The position numbers and the translations under genes are program-made. A stretch of DNA of 44,982 nucleotides from Rugamonas violacea (GTDB lineage: Bacteria > Pseudomonadota > Gammaproteobacteria > Burkholderiales > Burkholderiaceae_D): the NCBI RefSeq assembly GCF_016461825.1, contig NZ_JAEMNU010000123.1:45931-90912 (forward strand), given 5' to 3'. The notes under the pieces were generated by a model. It saw nothing but the letters and a program-made list of their open reading frames with translations. It did not search any database and was not told the origin of the DNA. Of the stretch, positions 6,763 to 14,844 are shown piece after piece; positions within the stretch are counted from its first letter, which is position 1; every line of letters starts with the position of its first letter.

Positions 6763-7743
6763 TCAGCCGAAGCGCTCGCGGTATTCGCTGGGCATCACGC
6801 CCAGATGCGCGCCGAACGCGCGGCGCAGGTTGTACTCGCTGCCGAAGCCGCTCTGGTCGGCGGCCCGCTTGACCGTCATGCCCGGCCGCTCCAGCAGTTC
6901 GCAGGCCACCTCCATGCGCAGCTGCAGCAGCAATTGCGCCGGCGTGCCGCCGGTTTCCTGCTGCAGCTTGCGGTGCAGCGTGCGCACCGACAGCGCGAAG
7001 GCGGCGGCCATCTGCTCGACGTCGATATGCAGCTTCAGGCGCGGCCGCAGCCACTGCGTCAGCCGGCCGTGCAAACCTTGCGGCTCGGCCTGCGCCAGCA
7101 GTTCGGAACTGAACTGGCGCTGCCCGCCGGGCCGCTTGAGGAACATCACCATGCGCTTGGCGACGCCGAGCGCGGCGGCGCGGCCCTGGTCTTCTTCCAC
7201 CAGGCTGAGCGCCAGATCCATGCCGGCCGTGATGCCGGCCGAGGTGTAGATGGGGCCGTCCTTCATGTAGATCGCGTCGTCCTGCACCAGCACGCTGGGG
7301 TATTGCGCCCGCAACTGCGCCACGTCCTGCCAGTGGGTGACGGCGCGGCGATGCGCCAGCAGGCCGGCGCGCGCCAGCGCGAAGGCGCCGGTGCAGACGG
7401 CGCAGCAGCGCGCCACGGCGGCGGCGGCGCGGGCGATCCAGCGCAGGGCGGCGGCATCGAGTGGCGCCGTCGCCAGTTCCATGCCCCGGCCGCCGGAGAC
7501 GATCAACGTGGCGCCGTCGAGCCGGCGGCGTGGCAGCGGCGCCGTCAGCACGCTGATGCCGGACGATGACGGCACGGCGCCGCCGTCGGGCGAGATCATG
7601 TGGATGCGATACGGTTCCGGCCGGCCGGCGTCGCGCGCCTCGTCGTTGGCGGTGGAAAAAACCTGCGCCGGTCCGGTGGCGTCCAGCAGCACGAAGCCGG
7701 GGAACACCAGCACCCACACATCGATCATGGCAGTTGAATTCAT
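6763..7743 (-). CDS. GlxA-family AraC-type transcriptional regulator
   Basis: The 326-residue protein has an N-terminal DJ-1/PfpI-like domain (about 6-190) with VFPGFVLLDATGPAQVF and the nucleophile-elbow region CCAVCTGAFALARAGLL followed by THW. The C-terminal part (about 215-325) is an AraC-type double helix-turn-helix ending in GSEYNLRRAFGAHLGVMPSEYRERF. Such regulators bind DNA through the C-terminal domain, and the DJ-1 part is thought to sense a ligand. It starts at ATG 7743, with an alternative ATG at 7728 (MIDVWVL). It is divergent from a gene for a stand-alone DJ-1/PfpI protein with a very similar domain, so it probably controls that gene. The shared intergenic region is about 80 bp. 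The ligand is unknown. Confidence 0.88.
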   Translation of the reverse strand: MNSTAMIDVWVLVFPGFVLLDATGPAQVFSTANDEARDAGRPEPYRIHMISPDGGAVPSSSGISVLTAPLPRRRLDGATLIVSGGRGMELATAPLDAAALRWIARAAAAVARCCAVCTGAFALARAGLLAHRRAVTHWQDVAQLRAQYPSVLVQDDAIYMKDGPIYTSAGITAGMDLALSLVEEDQGRAAALGVAKRMVMFLKRPGGQRQFSSELLAQAEPQGLHGRLTQWLRPRLKLHIDVEQMAAAFALSVRTLHRKLQQETGGTPAQLLLQLRMEVACELLERPGMTVKRAADQSGFGSEYNLRRAFGAHLGVMPSEYRERFG

Positions 7744-7824
7744 ATTGGCAGATATTCCACCATGAATGTCATTTGTGTCAACGCCGGCGCTGCCATGATG
7801 GACTCCTCAACCACAGGAGTCCAC

Positions 7825-8427
7825 ATGACACGCACCATCGGTATCTTTGTTTTCGACGACGTCGAGGTTCTCGATTTCGCCGGTCCTTACGAAGTGTTCA
7901 CCTGCGCCACGCGGGTCAGCGGCAAGATCGCGCCGGATGCGCCGCCGCCGTTCCGCGTCAAAACGATCGGCCAGACGCCGGCCATGCTGCGCGCCCGCGC
8001 CGGCTTGAGCGTGATGCCGGAAGCGCATTTCGCCGACGCCGGCAAGATCGACGTGCTGATCGTCCCCGGCGGCGTGGTGACGGCGGAACTGGCCAAGCCG
8101 GCCGTGGCGCAATGGATCGCCGCCAGGGCCGACGCTTGCGAGCTGGTGGCGTCGGTGTGCACCGGCGCCTTCCTGCTGGCCCAGGCGGGCCTGCTGGACG
8201 GGCAGGACGTCACCACGCACTGGGCCGACATCGACGATCTGCGCGCCATGTTCCCGCAGCTGCACGTGCAGCCGCAGCGGCGCTGGATCGACAACGGCCG
8301 CACCGTCACCTCGGGCGGCATTTCGGCCGGCATGGACATGTCGCTGCACCTGGTCGAGCGGCTGGCCGGGCGCGAACTGGCGCTGCGCACCGCGCGGCAG
8401 ATGGAATACGACTGGAACGAAGCTTGA
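7825..8427 (+). CDS. DJ-1/PfpI family protein (isonitrile hydratase-like)
   Basis: A 200-residue single-domain DJ-1/PfpI protein. The N-terminal IFVFDDVEVLDFAGPYEVF and the elbow ASVCTGAFLLAQAGLL followed by TTHW are characteristic; the Cys in SVCTGAF is the expected nucleophile. The GGISAGMDMSLHLVERLAG segment near the C-terminus fits the isonitrile-hydratase/GlxA-type branch. The start at 7825 (MTRTIGIF) is preceded by ACAGGAG at a good distance. Its stop overlaps the TTG start of the downstream cupin gene, suggesting coupled translation. The substrate cannot be told from sequence; isonitrile hydratase is only the nearest well-known activity. Confidence 0.85.
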   Translation: MTRTIGIFVFDDVEVLDFAGPYEVFTCATRVSGKIAPDAPPPFRVKTIGQTPAMLRARAGLSVMPEAHFADAGKIDVLIVPGGVVTAELAKPAVAQWIAARADACELVASVCTGAFLLAQAGLLDGQDVTTHWADIDDLRAMFPQLHVQPQRRWIDNGRTVTSGGISAGMDMSLHLVERLAGRELALRTARQMEYDWNEA

Positions 8428-8735
8428 GAGTCGTGCGCAGCAAGGACTTCACGGCGTCGCGCGCCTGGGGCGCCGACCTCATCGCCGCCATCGCCGACGC
8501 CACGGTGCGCCTGCACTGGAGCGACCAGCCCTATCCATGGCATGTCAACGACGGCGAGGAAGTGTTTGCCGTGCTCGATGGCTGCGTCGACATGCATTAC
8601 CGCGCCGACGAGCGTGAACAGCTGGTGACGCTGCAGGCCGGCGACCTGTTCTTCGCCGACGTGGGGGACGCCCACAGCGCCCATCCACGCGGCCAGGCCA
8701 GGGTGCTGGTGATCGAAAAGCGCGGCAGCGTGTAG
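8424..8735 (+). CDS. Small cupin-domain protein
   Basis: A protein of 103 residues with a single cupin fold: PYPWHVNDGEEVFAVLDGCVDMHY (motif 1) and LQAGDLFFADVGDAHSAHP (motif 2). The metal ligands usual for the family (His and Glu in motif 1, His in motif 2) are visible. The likely start is TTG at 8424, whose bases overlap the TGA stop of the PfpI gene (TTGA); GTG at 8433 is the alternative. It forms a two-gene unit with the PfpI gene. Cupins of this size are often mononuclear metal enzymes or binding proteins; no substrate is assigned. Confidence 0.8.
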   Translation: MRVVRSKDFTASRAWGADLIAAIADATVRLHWSDQPYPWHVNDGEEVFAVLDGCVDMHYRADEREQLVTLQAGDLFFADVGDAHSAHPRGQARVLVIEKRGSV

Positions 8736-8775
8736 AGGGCGGCGGCCGACAGAATCCGCCGCCGGCTGCCGCCCT
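8736..8775. terminator. Hairpin between convergent cupin and qorB genes
   Basis: AGGGCGGC-G-GCCG can pair with CGGC-T-GCCGCCCT around a 14-nt loop. There is no T-tract on either strand, so it may be an mRNA-end hairpin rather than a strong terminator. Confidence 0.35.
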
Positions 8776-8787
8776 CCCCGCTTGCCG

Positions 8788-9642
8788 CTATGCCGGCAGC
8801 GCGCTGCGCACCGCTTGGGCCAGCGTCGTCGTCGGACGGCCGATCAGTTTGCCCAGGCTGCCACTGCTGTCGTCCAGCGCGCCTTGCGCGGCGGCGGCGT
8901 CCGAATCGGCGATCAGCGCCGCCAGCGGCGCCGGCAGGCCAAAGCCAAGCAGCGCTTCGCGGTAGGCCGCTTCGGGCAGATCGTTATAGGCCACCGGCTT
9001 GCCGCTTTGGCGCGCCAGCTCCGCCGCCAGTTCGGTCAACGTGAAGGCGCTGTCGCCGGCCAACTCATAAATCGCTTGCGGCGCCGTTTCGCTCAGCAGC
9101 ACGGCCACGGCCGCCGCCGCGTAATCGGCCCGCGCCGCCGCCGCGATGCGGCCCGCGCCCGCGCCGCCCAGCAAGGCGCCGTGCTCCAGCGCGGTGCCCA
9201 GACCACCCGTGTAATTCTCCATATACCAGCCGTTGCGCAGCAAGGTGTAAGGCAAACCGCTGGCGCGCACGGCCGCTTCCGTCTCGCGGTGCTCGGCCGC
9301 CAGTCCCAGTGCGGAACTGTCGGCGTGCAGCACGCTGGTGTAGGCCAGCAGGCCGGCGCCGGCGCGCACGGCGGCGTCGACGACGTTGCGGTGCTGGGCG
9401 ACGCGCTGCCCCACGGCGTTCGACGAAATCAGCAGCACCTTGCCGGCGCCGTGGAAGGCGGCGTCCAGCGTGGCCGGCACGTCGTAGTCGGCGTGGCGCA
9501 CCTGCACGCCCAACGCGGCCAGCGCGCCGGCCTTGCCGACGTCGCGCACGGCGGCGACGATCTGCGATGGCGGCACCGACTTGAGCAAGCCGGCGACGAT
9601 CAATTGGCCCAGTTGGCCGGTGGCGCCTGTGATGACGATCAT
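8788..9642 (-). CDS. qorB: NmrA-like NAD(P)H:quinone oxidoreductase (QorB/YtfG type)
   Basis: The 284-residue protein is an atypical short-chain dehydrogenase of the NmrA/QOR2 group. It begins with the Rossmann motif GATGQLGQLIVAGLL (about 5-19), followed by VAAVRDVGKA and VLLISSN. TSVLHADSS and YTLLRNGWYMENY correspond to the substrate-side loops of this family. QorB in E. coli reduces quinones with NADPH. The ATG at 9642 is preceded by GAGGA. It is divergent from an HxlR regulator, the same arrangement as E. coli ytfG-ytfH, which supports the call and suggests control by that regulator in response to quinones or electrophiles. Confidence 0.85.
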   Translation of the reverse strand: MIVITGATGQLGQLIVAGLLKSVPPSQIVAAVRDVGKAGALAALGVQVRHADYDVPATLDAAFHGAGKVLLISSNAVGQRVAQHRNVVDAAVRAGAGLLAYTSVLHADSSALGLAAEHRETEAAVRASGLPYTLLRNGWYMENYTGGLGTALEHGALLGGAGAGRIAAAARADYAAAAVAVLLSETAPQAIYELAGDSAFTLTELAAELARQSGKPVAYNDLPEAAYREALLGFGLPAPLAALIADSDAAAAQGALDDSSGSLGKLIGRPTTTLAQAVRSALPA

Positions 9643-9688
9643 GGAAATCCTCTATGTGTGGTGGGGAGAACCGTATAATAGGACCGAC

Positions 9689-9724
9689 ACTAACAAATTG
9701 TAAGTACGCACATTTTGGTAAGTA
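9689..9724. promoter_or_regulatory. Candidate HxlR operators in the qorB divergent region
   Basis: ACTAAC-N5-GTAAGT (9689-9705) is a near-perfect inverted repeat, and GTAAGTA occurs twice as a direct repeat at 9700-9706 and 9718-9724, 18 bp apart. The first element overlaps a possible -35 (TTACAA, minus strand, 9697-9702) placed 16 bp from TATTAT for qorB; the second overlaps the regulator's leader. This layout fits repression of both genes; the operator role is inferred. Confidence 0.45.
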
Positions 9725-9735
9725 TGGAGAAACCC

Positions 9736-10242
9736 ATGAATCGCGACCAGCACGAGCAACACGAACCACCCGACCAGAGCGACCAGAACGACCCGCAGCG
9801 GCCCGCGCAACCGGGCAAGACCCTGCGCGCCACCATCGCCGCCAACGCCGAGATCGACGATTTCGCCGCCCGGCTGACGGCGGCCAACTGCCCCTCGCGC
9901 GCCGTGCTCAGCCATTTGACCAGCCGCTGGGGCACCCTCATCATGGTGGTGCTGCTGGCCGACGGCAGCCGGCGCTTCAGCCAGTTGCGCCGCGCCGTCG
10001 GCGGCGTCAGCGAAAAAATGCTGGCGCAAACCCTCGACGGCCTGGTCGGCGACGGCTTCGTGCGGCGCCTCGACCACCAGGTGATTCCGCCCCACGTCGA
10101 ATACAGCCTGACGGCGCTGGGGCGCGAGGCGGCCGAACGGCTGGCCGCCCTGGTCGACTGGATCGAGCAGAGCTATCCGCGCATCGAGGCGGCCCGCCGG
10201 CAAGCCGAGCCGGCGGGCGGGAAACAGACAGCGGCGGCCTAA
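9736..10242 (+). CDS. HxlR-family winged-helix regulator
   Basis: A 168-residue protein. After a charged, Gln/Asp-rich N-terminus (about 1-25) comes the HxlR winged helix: SHLTSRWGTLIMVVLLADGSRRFSQLRR, then SEKMLAQTLDGLVGDGFVRR and EYSLTALGREAAERL. HxlR proteins act as dimers and often respond to aldehydes, quinones or other electrophiles through a Cys; here a Cys (ANCPSRAVL, about residue 50) lies just before the helix region, where the sensing Cys often sits. The start at 9736 is chosen over ATG 9715 and 9724 because GGAGA lies seven bases upstream. It is divergent from qorB. Confidence 0.87.
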   Translation: MNRDQHEQHEPPDQSDQNDPQRPAQPGKTLRATIAANAEIDDFAARLTAANCPSRAVLSHLTSRWGTLIMVVLLADGSRRFSQLRRAVGGVSEKMLAQTLDGLVGDGFVRRLDHQVIPPHVEYSLTALGREAAERLAALVDWIEQSYPRIEAARRQAEPAGGKQTAAA

Positions 10243-10328
10243 TTTGCCCCCCGCCGGCCCGGCGAAGGGCTGGCCGGGGCGATCTTGTAATACACTGGGT
10301 TCACCGCTGCCCCAGACACTTTGCCGAC

Positions 10329-12494
10329 ATGACGCCACCGCTCTCCCGTCCGCCGCAGACCATCCTGATCGCCACTGGCTCCGCCTTTGACTTAGCCGCC
10401 TTGCAACAATTGCTTTCTCGATATAGTTTCCAAGTGCAGTCGGTCAGCAAGGGCGATAGCGCGTTGCAGGCGGTGGCGGCCGGCGGCATCGCCCTGACGC
10501 TGCTCGACGTGGCGCTGGCCGGCAGCGCCGGTTTCGAACTGTGCCGCCGCCTGACGGCGCTCAGCGCCCGCCCCATGCCGGTTTTTTTGCTGTCGGCCAC
10601 GCCCAGCGACGACGAACAACTGCGCGCCACGCAGGCCGGCGCCGCCGCCTACATCACCCTGCCGCTGCGGCCGGCCGAACTGGCGCGCCGCGTGCTGCAC
10701 GAGCTCGGCGTGCTGAGCGACACGCCGGCGCCGCCCGATCCCTGCCTGGCCGAGCTGAGCGTCAACTACCACGCCATGCTGGCCAGCTCGCCCGACATCG
10801 TGCTGCTGCTGGACCTGGAACAGAACCGGCTGATCGACGTCAACCGCAACGCTTGCCGCCTGTTCGGCCGCAGCGAGGCCGAGCTGCTGCAGGCCAACCT
10901 GCTCGACCTGTGCCCCCGGCGGCAACCGGACGGGCGCGCCTCGGCGGCGGCGCTGGCGGCGCAAATGGCCCAGGTGCAGGCCGGCGACATCCGCATGTTC
11001 GCCGTCACTTTCCAGCACCGCGACGGGCGCCTGCTGAACTGCGAAATGCGCATGGTGGCGCTGGACCAGGCCGAGCGCCAGTTGATGCATGTGCGCGTGA
11101 TCGACATTTCCAGCCGCACGCGCGCCGAGGCGCTGCGCCAGGGCCAGAACGCGCTGCTCGAAATGATCGCCCGCGGCGCGCCGCTGACGGCCACGCTCGA
11201 CCAACTGATCCACCTGATCGAGGCGCAGTCGGACGGCGTGCTGTGCGCGGTGATGCTGCTGGCCGACGACGGCGTCAGCATGCAGGCCGGCGCCGGCGCC
11301 AGCCTGCCGCCCGCCTACCTGCACGCCTTCGAAGGGCTGGCGATCGGCCCGGCGGTCGGCTCCTGCGGCACCTCGATGTACCGCAAGGAGACGGTGGTGG
11401 TGGCGGACATCCTGAACGATCCGCTGTGGGCGCCCTACCGGGCCATGGCCGGCGAGCACGGCCTGCGCGCCTGCTGGTCGACGCCCATCATCTTCGAACA
11501 GGACCACGTGTTCGGTTCCTTCGCCATGTACTACACCGAGGTGCGCAGCCCGACCAGCGAGGAACGCCGCCTGATCGACGTCGCCAGCCACCTGGCCGGC
11601 ATCGCCATCGCCGGCACGCGGCGCGAGCGGGAATTGCTGCGCCATCGCGAGCACCTGGAAGAGCTGGTGGCGGCCCGCACGGCCGAGCTGCGCCTGGCCA
11701 ACGAGGAGCTCAGCGCGGCGCTGGAAAACCTGGGCCGCACGCGCGACGAACTGGTGCGGCGCGACAAGCTGGCCGCGCTGGGCACGCTGGTGGCCGGCGT
11801 CGCCCACGAATTGAACACGCCGATCGGCAACAGCCTGATGATGGCCACCAGCATCAGCGAGCGCACCGCCGAAATGCGCGCCGGCCTGGCCGCCGGCCTG
11901 CGCCGCTCCGCGCTGGAGGGCTACCTGGCGCAAGCGGCCGAAGCCGACGAGGTGATGGTGCGCAATCTGCGCCGCGCCGCCGACCTGGTGGCCAGCTTCA
12001 AGCGCATCGCCGTCGATTCGGCCGGCTCGCAGCGCTGCCGCTTCCAGCTCGACCAGATGCTGCCCGAGCTGCTGTCGCAATTGAAGGCCGGCCATGCCGG
12101 CCCGCTGCGGCTCGAACTCGACATCGAGGCCGGACTGGAGCTCGACAGCTATCCCGGCCCGCTCGAACAAGCCGTCGCCAATCTGTTCGAAAACAGCCTG
12201 GTGCACGGCCTGGCCGGGCGCGACGACGGCGTCGTCAGCGTGCGGGCGCGCCGCGTCGGCGACGACATCGCCCTGGCGCTGGGCGACAACGGCGGCGGCA
12301 TCGCGGCCGAACACCTGACACGCATCTACGACCCCTTCTTCACCACCCGGCTCGGCTCGGGCGGTTCCGGCCTGGGCCTGTACATCACCCACAACATCGT
12401 CACCGGCGTGCTGGGCGGCCGCATCGACGTCGACAGCGCGCCCGGCCAGGGCAGCCGCTTCACGCTGTCGCTGCCGGCCAGCGCGCCGCGCTGA
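10329..12494 (+). CDS. Hybrid sensor histidine kinase: receiver-PAS-GAF-HisKA-HATPase
   Basis: The product has 721 residues. An N-terminal receiver-like domain (about 12-125) keeps the phospho-acceptor Asp (TLLDVALAG) but lacks the usual paired acidic residues and the conserved Lys (YITLPLRP instead of YITKP). A PAS domain follows (about 145-265), then a GAF domain (about 285-430; CGTSMYRKETVVVADI), a coiled-coil, the HisKA box LVAGVAHELNTPIGN with His near 493, and an HATPase domain with FENSLVHG, DNGGGI and GSGGSGLGLYITHNIV. No membrane helix is seen, so it should be cytoplasmic. The start at 10329 (MTPPLSRPP) has no clear ribosome site. It is followed after 26 bp by a diguanylate cyclase gene, so it probably feeds into c-di-GMP control. 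Confidence 0.88.
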   Translation: MTPPLSRPPQTILIATGSAFDLAALQQLLSRYSFQVQSVSKGDSALQAVAAGGIALTLLDVALAGSAGFELCRRLTALSARPMPVFLLSATPSDDEQLRATQAGAAAYITLPLRPAELARRVLHELGVLSDTPAPPDPCLAELSVNYHAMLASSPDIVLLLDLEQNRLIDVNRNACRLFGRSEAELLQANLLDLCPRRQPDGRASAAALAAQMAQVQAGDIRMFAVTFQHRDGRLLNCEMRMVALDQAERQLMHVRVIDISSRTRAEALRQGQNALLEMIARGAPLTATLDQLIHLIEAQSDGVLCAVMLLADDGVSMQAGAGASLPPAYLHAFEGLAIGPAVGSCGTSMYRKETVVVADILNDPLWAPYRAMAGEHGLRACWSTPIIFEQDHVFGSFAMYYTEVRSPTSEERRLIDVASHLAGIAIAGTRRERELLRHREHLEELVAARTAELRLANEELSAALENLGRTRDELVRRDKLAALGTLVAGVAHELNTPIGNSLMMATSISERTAEMRAGLAAGLRRSALEGYLAQAAEADEVMVRNLRRAADLVASFKRIAVDSAGSQRCRFQLDQMLPELLSQLKAGHAGPLRLELDIEAGLELDSYPGPLEQAVANLFENSLVHGLAGRDDGVVSVRARRVGDDIALALGDNGGGIAAEHLTRIYDPFFTTRLGSGGSGLGLYITHNIVTGVLGGRIDVDSAPGQGSRFTLSLPASAPR

Positions 12495-12520
12495 GCCGCG
12501 TCGCGGATGGAGAACACGCT

Positions 12521-13681
12521 TTGAGCCTGCCCCCTGTCGAGTCCGATTGCTGGCAAGTGGCGCCGTTGAGCGCCGAATTCCGCCACGGCGCCACCGAGCG
12601 CGCCTTCCTCGGCGAGCAACTGGCGCAGACCCAGCGCCAATTGCGCCTGGCCCTGCTGTTCTGCGCCGTCTTCTACCTCGGTTTCGCCGTCACCGACCTG
12701 GCCTGGATCGGCGCCCAGCAGCACACGCCGGCCCTGCTGACGGTGCGCGCGGCGGTGGTGCTGTGCGGGCTGGGCTGCCTGTGGCTGCTGCGCCGCCGGC
12801 CCCGCTCCATCAAGGTCAGCCGGCTGGCCGCCAGCGCCGCCAGCGTCGCCGGCAGCGCCGGCATCCTGCTGATCGCCGCGCTGCGGCCGAGCGAATTCCT
12901 GCTGCACGCCATCACCATGAGCATCCTGGTCACCGTGCTCTACATCTACATCCCGAACCGCCTGCTGTACGCCGTCGCCGTGGCGCTGGGCAGCACGCTG
13001 GGCTTCATCGCGCTGGCCTGGTGGCGCGCGCCGCTGTCGGCCGTCGAACTGGGCACCATGGCCACCTTGCTGCTGCTGGCCAACGTGTTCGGCTATGTGG
13101 CGGCGCTGCGCTACCAGCGCCTGTGGCGCGACGAGTACGCCAGCCGCTGCGTGCTGCGCGACCAGTCGATCCGCGACCACCTGACCGGCTGCTACAACCG
13201 CCGCCACCTGCACGAGCAGCTGCTGGAGAACGAACTGGCGCGGGCCCAGCGCTACAAGCTGAGCCTGACGGTCATCATGTGCGACCTCGACCATTTCAAG
13301 GCGATCAACGACAACCACGGCCACCACGGCGGCGACGCCGTGCTGGTGATGTTCGCCGAGCTGCTGCGCAGCATGACGCGCGAGGGCATCGACGGCGTGG
13401 TGCGCTACGGCGGCGAGGAGTTCCTGCTGGTGCTGCCGGAGACCGACCTGCGCGGCGGCGTGTTGCTGGCCGAGCGCCTGCGCCAGGCGCTGGCCGCCAC
13501 GCCGATCGCCCACAAGCAGCAGCTGATCCGCGCCACCGCCAGCTTCGGCGTGGCCAGCGTCGACTTCGCCAGCTCGGCCAACCCGGCGGCCCACCACGGC
13601 ATGATCGCCAGCGCCGACAATTTGCTGTACGCTGCGAAAAAGGCGGGCCGCAACCAGGTCTGCGCCCTGCAACTGCCGTGA
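12521..13681 (+). CDS. Membrane diguanylate cyclase (GGDEF domain)
   Basis: The 386-residue protein has an N-terminal membrane region (about 40-195) of roughly six hydrophobic segments and a C-terminal GGDEF domain (about 210-386). The active-site motif is RYGGEEFLLVLP (GGEEF near 297-301), with DHLTGCYNRRHL and CDLDHFKAINDNHGHHGGDAVL in place, so it should make c-di-GMP from two GTP. The canonical RxxD inhibitory site five residues before GGEEF is not there: the sequence is TREGIDGVVRY, with Arg one place off. TTG at 12521 is chosen as start because ATGGAG provides a ribosome site eight bases upstream and no suitable ATG exists. It is probably co-transcribed with the preceding kinase. Confidence 0.87.
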   Translation: MSLPPVESDCWQVAPLSAEFRHGATERAFLGEQLAQTQRQLRLALLFCAVFYLGFAVTDLAWIGAQQHTPALLTVRAAVVLCGLGCLWLLRRRPRSIKVSRLAASAASVAGSAGILLIAALRPSEFLLHAITMSILVTVLYIYIPNRLLYAVAVALGSTLGFIALAWWRAPLSAVELGTMATLLLLANVFGYVAALRYQRLWRDEYASRCVLRDQSIRDHLTGCYNRRHLHEQLLENELARAQRYKLSLTVIMCDLDHFKAINDNHGHHGGDAVLVMFAELLRSMTREGIDGVVRYGGEEFLLVLPETDLRGGVLLAERLRQALAATPIAHKQQLIRATASFGVASVDFASSANPAAHHGMIASADNLLYAAKKAGRNQVCALQLP

Positions 13682-13689
13682 GAGCCCGC

Positions 13690-13977
13690 ATGCACACCCG
13701 CCAACCGCCGCGCCGCACCACCTCCTCCCTCGCCGCCGCCGCCGCCGCCGCCAAGCCCAGCCACGGCGGCGGCCGGCGGCCGGCCCGCCTGGCCGTCGCG
13801 CTGGGCCTGGGCCTGTATTGCGCCAGCCTGTTGGCCGGCCCGGCGCCCTGGTACATCTGGCGCAGCAAGGTCGACGGCGCGCGCGTTTGCCACCAGACCC
13901 CGCTCGGCCCCGGTTGGGAGATCGCCGCCGGTCCCTATCGAGATAGCCATTGCGAAAAGCCATCACTTGCTAAATAA
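13690..13977 (+). CDS. Small exported or membrane-anchored protein, unknown function
   Basis: A 95-residue protein starting eight bases after the diguanylate cyclase stop. It has a basic, Ala-rich N-terminus, one hydrophobic stretch (about 37-55, ARLAVALGLGLYCASLLAG) and a short C-terminal domain WYIWRSKVDGARVCHQTPLGPGWEIAAGPYRDSHCEKP with two Cys that could form a disulfide in the periplasm. The C-terminal part looks like a folded domain, rich in Gly, Pro and aromatic residues, unlike a random frame. I do not recognise a named family. Operon position suggests a link with the kinase/cyclase pair, but that is only context. Confidence 0.6.
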   Translation: MHTRQPPRRTTSSLAAAAAAAKPSHGGGRRPARLAVALGLGLYCASLLAGPAPWYIWRSKVDGARVCHQTPLGPGWEIAAGPYRDSHCEKPSLAK

Positions 13978-14074
13978 TGGGGCCACCACAACACGGGCCA
14001 GCCCGGCGCTTTTGCAGCACACTTGCACGACTTGAAGGAAGTACTAGTTCATCCCATCACAACGAGGAGATTCT

Positions 14075-14638
14075 ATGTTCACCAATCCCGAACAGTTTGC
14101 CAATGCCACCAAAGCCTTATTTGAATTCCAACTGGAAACTTTTAACACCCTGACCAGCAAGGCCGTGCAGGGCGTCGAACAGGTCGTCGCCTTGAACCTG
14201 GCCACCGCCAAATCGAACGTCGAGGGCGGCCTGGCCGCCGGCAAGGAGATCAGCCAGGCGCCGGACCCGAAGGCGGCGCTGGCCGTCGCCCAGGCCCAAG
14301 CCAAACCCGGCCTTGCCAACGCGGCCGCCTACAACCAACAGCTCGGCGTCATCATCGCCGACATCCGTGAGGAATTCACCCGCGCCGCCGACGCCCACAT
14401 CGCCGAGGCCAAGAGCAATCTGAGCGCGCTGATCTACGACGTCACCAAGAACGTGCGTCCCGGCTCGGAAAACGCCGTGCAGATCGTCAAATCGGCCATC
14501 GACAACGCCTTCAACGGCTACGAGCAGGTGACCAAGGCCACCAAGCAGGCCGTCGAGGCGGTCGAGGCGCAAATCGCCAAGGCCGCCGCGCTGGTCGACC
14601 AGGCGCCGGAGGCAGCGGCCGCCAAGGCCGCCAAGTAG
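14075..14638 (+). CDS. Phasin family protein
   Basis: A 187-residue phasin, a small amphipathic protein that coats polyhydroxyalkanoate granules. The N-terminal MFTNPEQFANATKALFEFQLETFNTLTSKAVQGVEQVVALN is typical of the PhaP group found in Burkholderiales. The rest is helical and Ala/Lys-rich (AKSNLSALIYDVTKNVRPGSENAVQIVKSAIDNAF), ending in an Ala/Lys-rich tail. No membrane segment or signal is seen, as expected. GAGGAG sits at the right distance before the ATG. It stands alone, with a hairpin 25 bp downstream. No PHA synthase gene is in the window. Confidence 0.93.
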   Translation: MFTNPEQFANATKALFEFQLETFNTLTSKAVQGVEQVVALNLATAKSNVEGGLAAGKEISQAPDPKAALAVAQAQAKPGLANAAAYNQQLGVIIADIREEFTRAADAHIAEAKSNLSALIYDVTKNVRPGSENAVQIVKSAIDNAFNGYEQVTKATKQAVEAVEAQIAKAAALVDQAPEAAAAKAAK

Positions 14639-14663
14639 TCAATCCCCACGCAGCGATGCACCC

Positions 14664-14690
14664 AACGGGCCGCCGATCAGCGGCCCGTTT
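14664..14690 (+). terminator. Terminator after the phasin gene
   Basis: AACGGGCCGC pairs with GCGGCCCGTT around a six-base loop (CGATCA), followed by a short T run. A good stem, with weak T-tract. Confidence 0.7.
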
Positions 14691-14757
14691 GCTTTGGCGT
14701 TTGCTGCGGCGTTTACTTTTCTGCGGCGCCGGCAGCTGCCGGCCGGCATAAATTCGC

Positions 14758-14786
14758 TGGGCAAGCGGCGGCGGACGCGATACACT
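14758..14786 (+). promoter_or_regulatory. Candidate promoter of the FAN1-helicase operon
   Basis: TGGGCA (14758-14763) and TACACT (14781-14786) with a 17-bp spacer. The -10 overlaps the start of the LexA box at 14785-14800, the usual place for an SOS operator. The -35 is a weak match. Confidence 0.5.
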
Positions 14787-14800
14787 GTACATAAACACAG
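14785..14800 (+). promoter_or_regulatory. LexA-binding (SOS) box
   Basis: CTGTACATAAACACAG fits the proteobacterial LexA consensus CTGT-N8-ACAG with an AT-rich centre. It lies 45 bp before the FAN1-like gene and overlaps the candidate -10. This predicts repression by LexA and induction by DNA damage of the nuclease and, by read-through, the helicase. Confidence 0.8.
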
Positions 14801-14844
14801 TCAACCATTTGCCGCCGTCCGCCCTCCTCCCCTCCCGCACCGCA

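Noticed and set aside
10541..12520. In-frame upstream extension of the diguanylate cyclase
   Set aside because: It would overlap the whole kinase gene in another frame; Arg/Ala/Pro-rich nonsense composition. TTG 12521 with its ribosome site is better.
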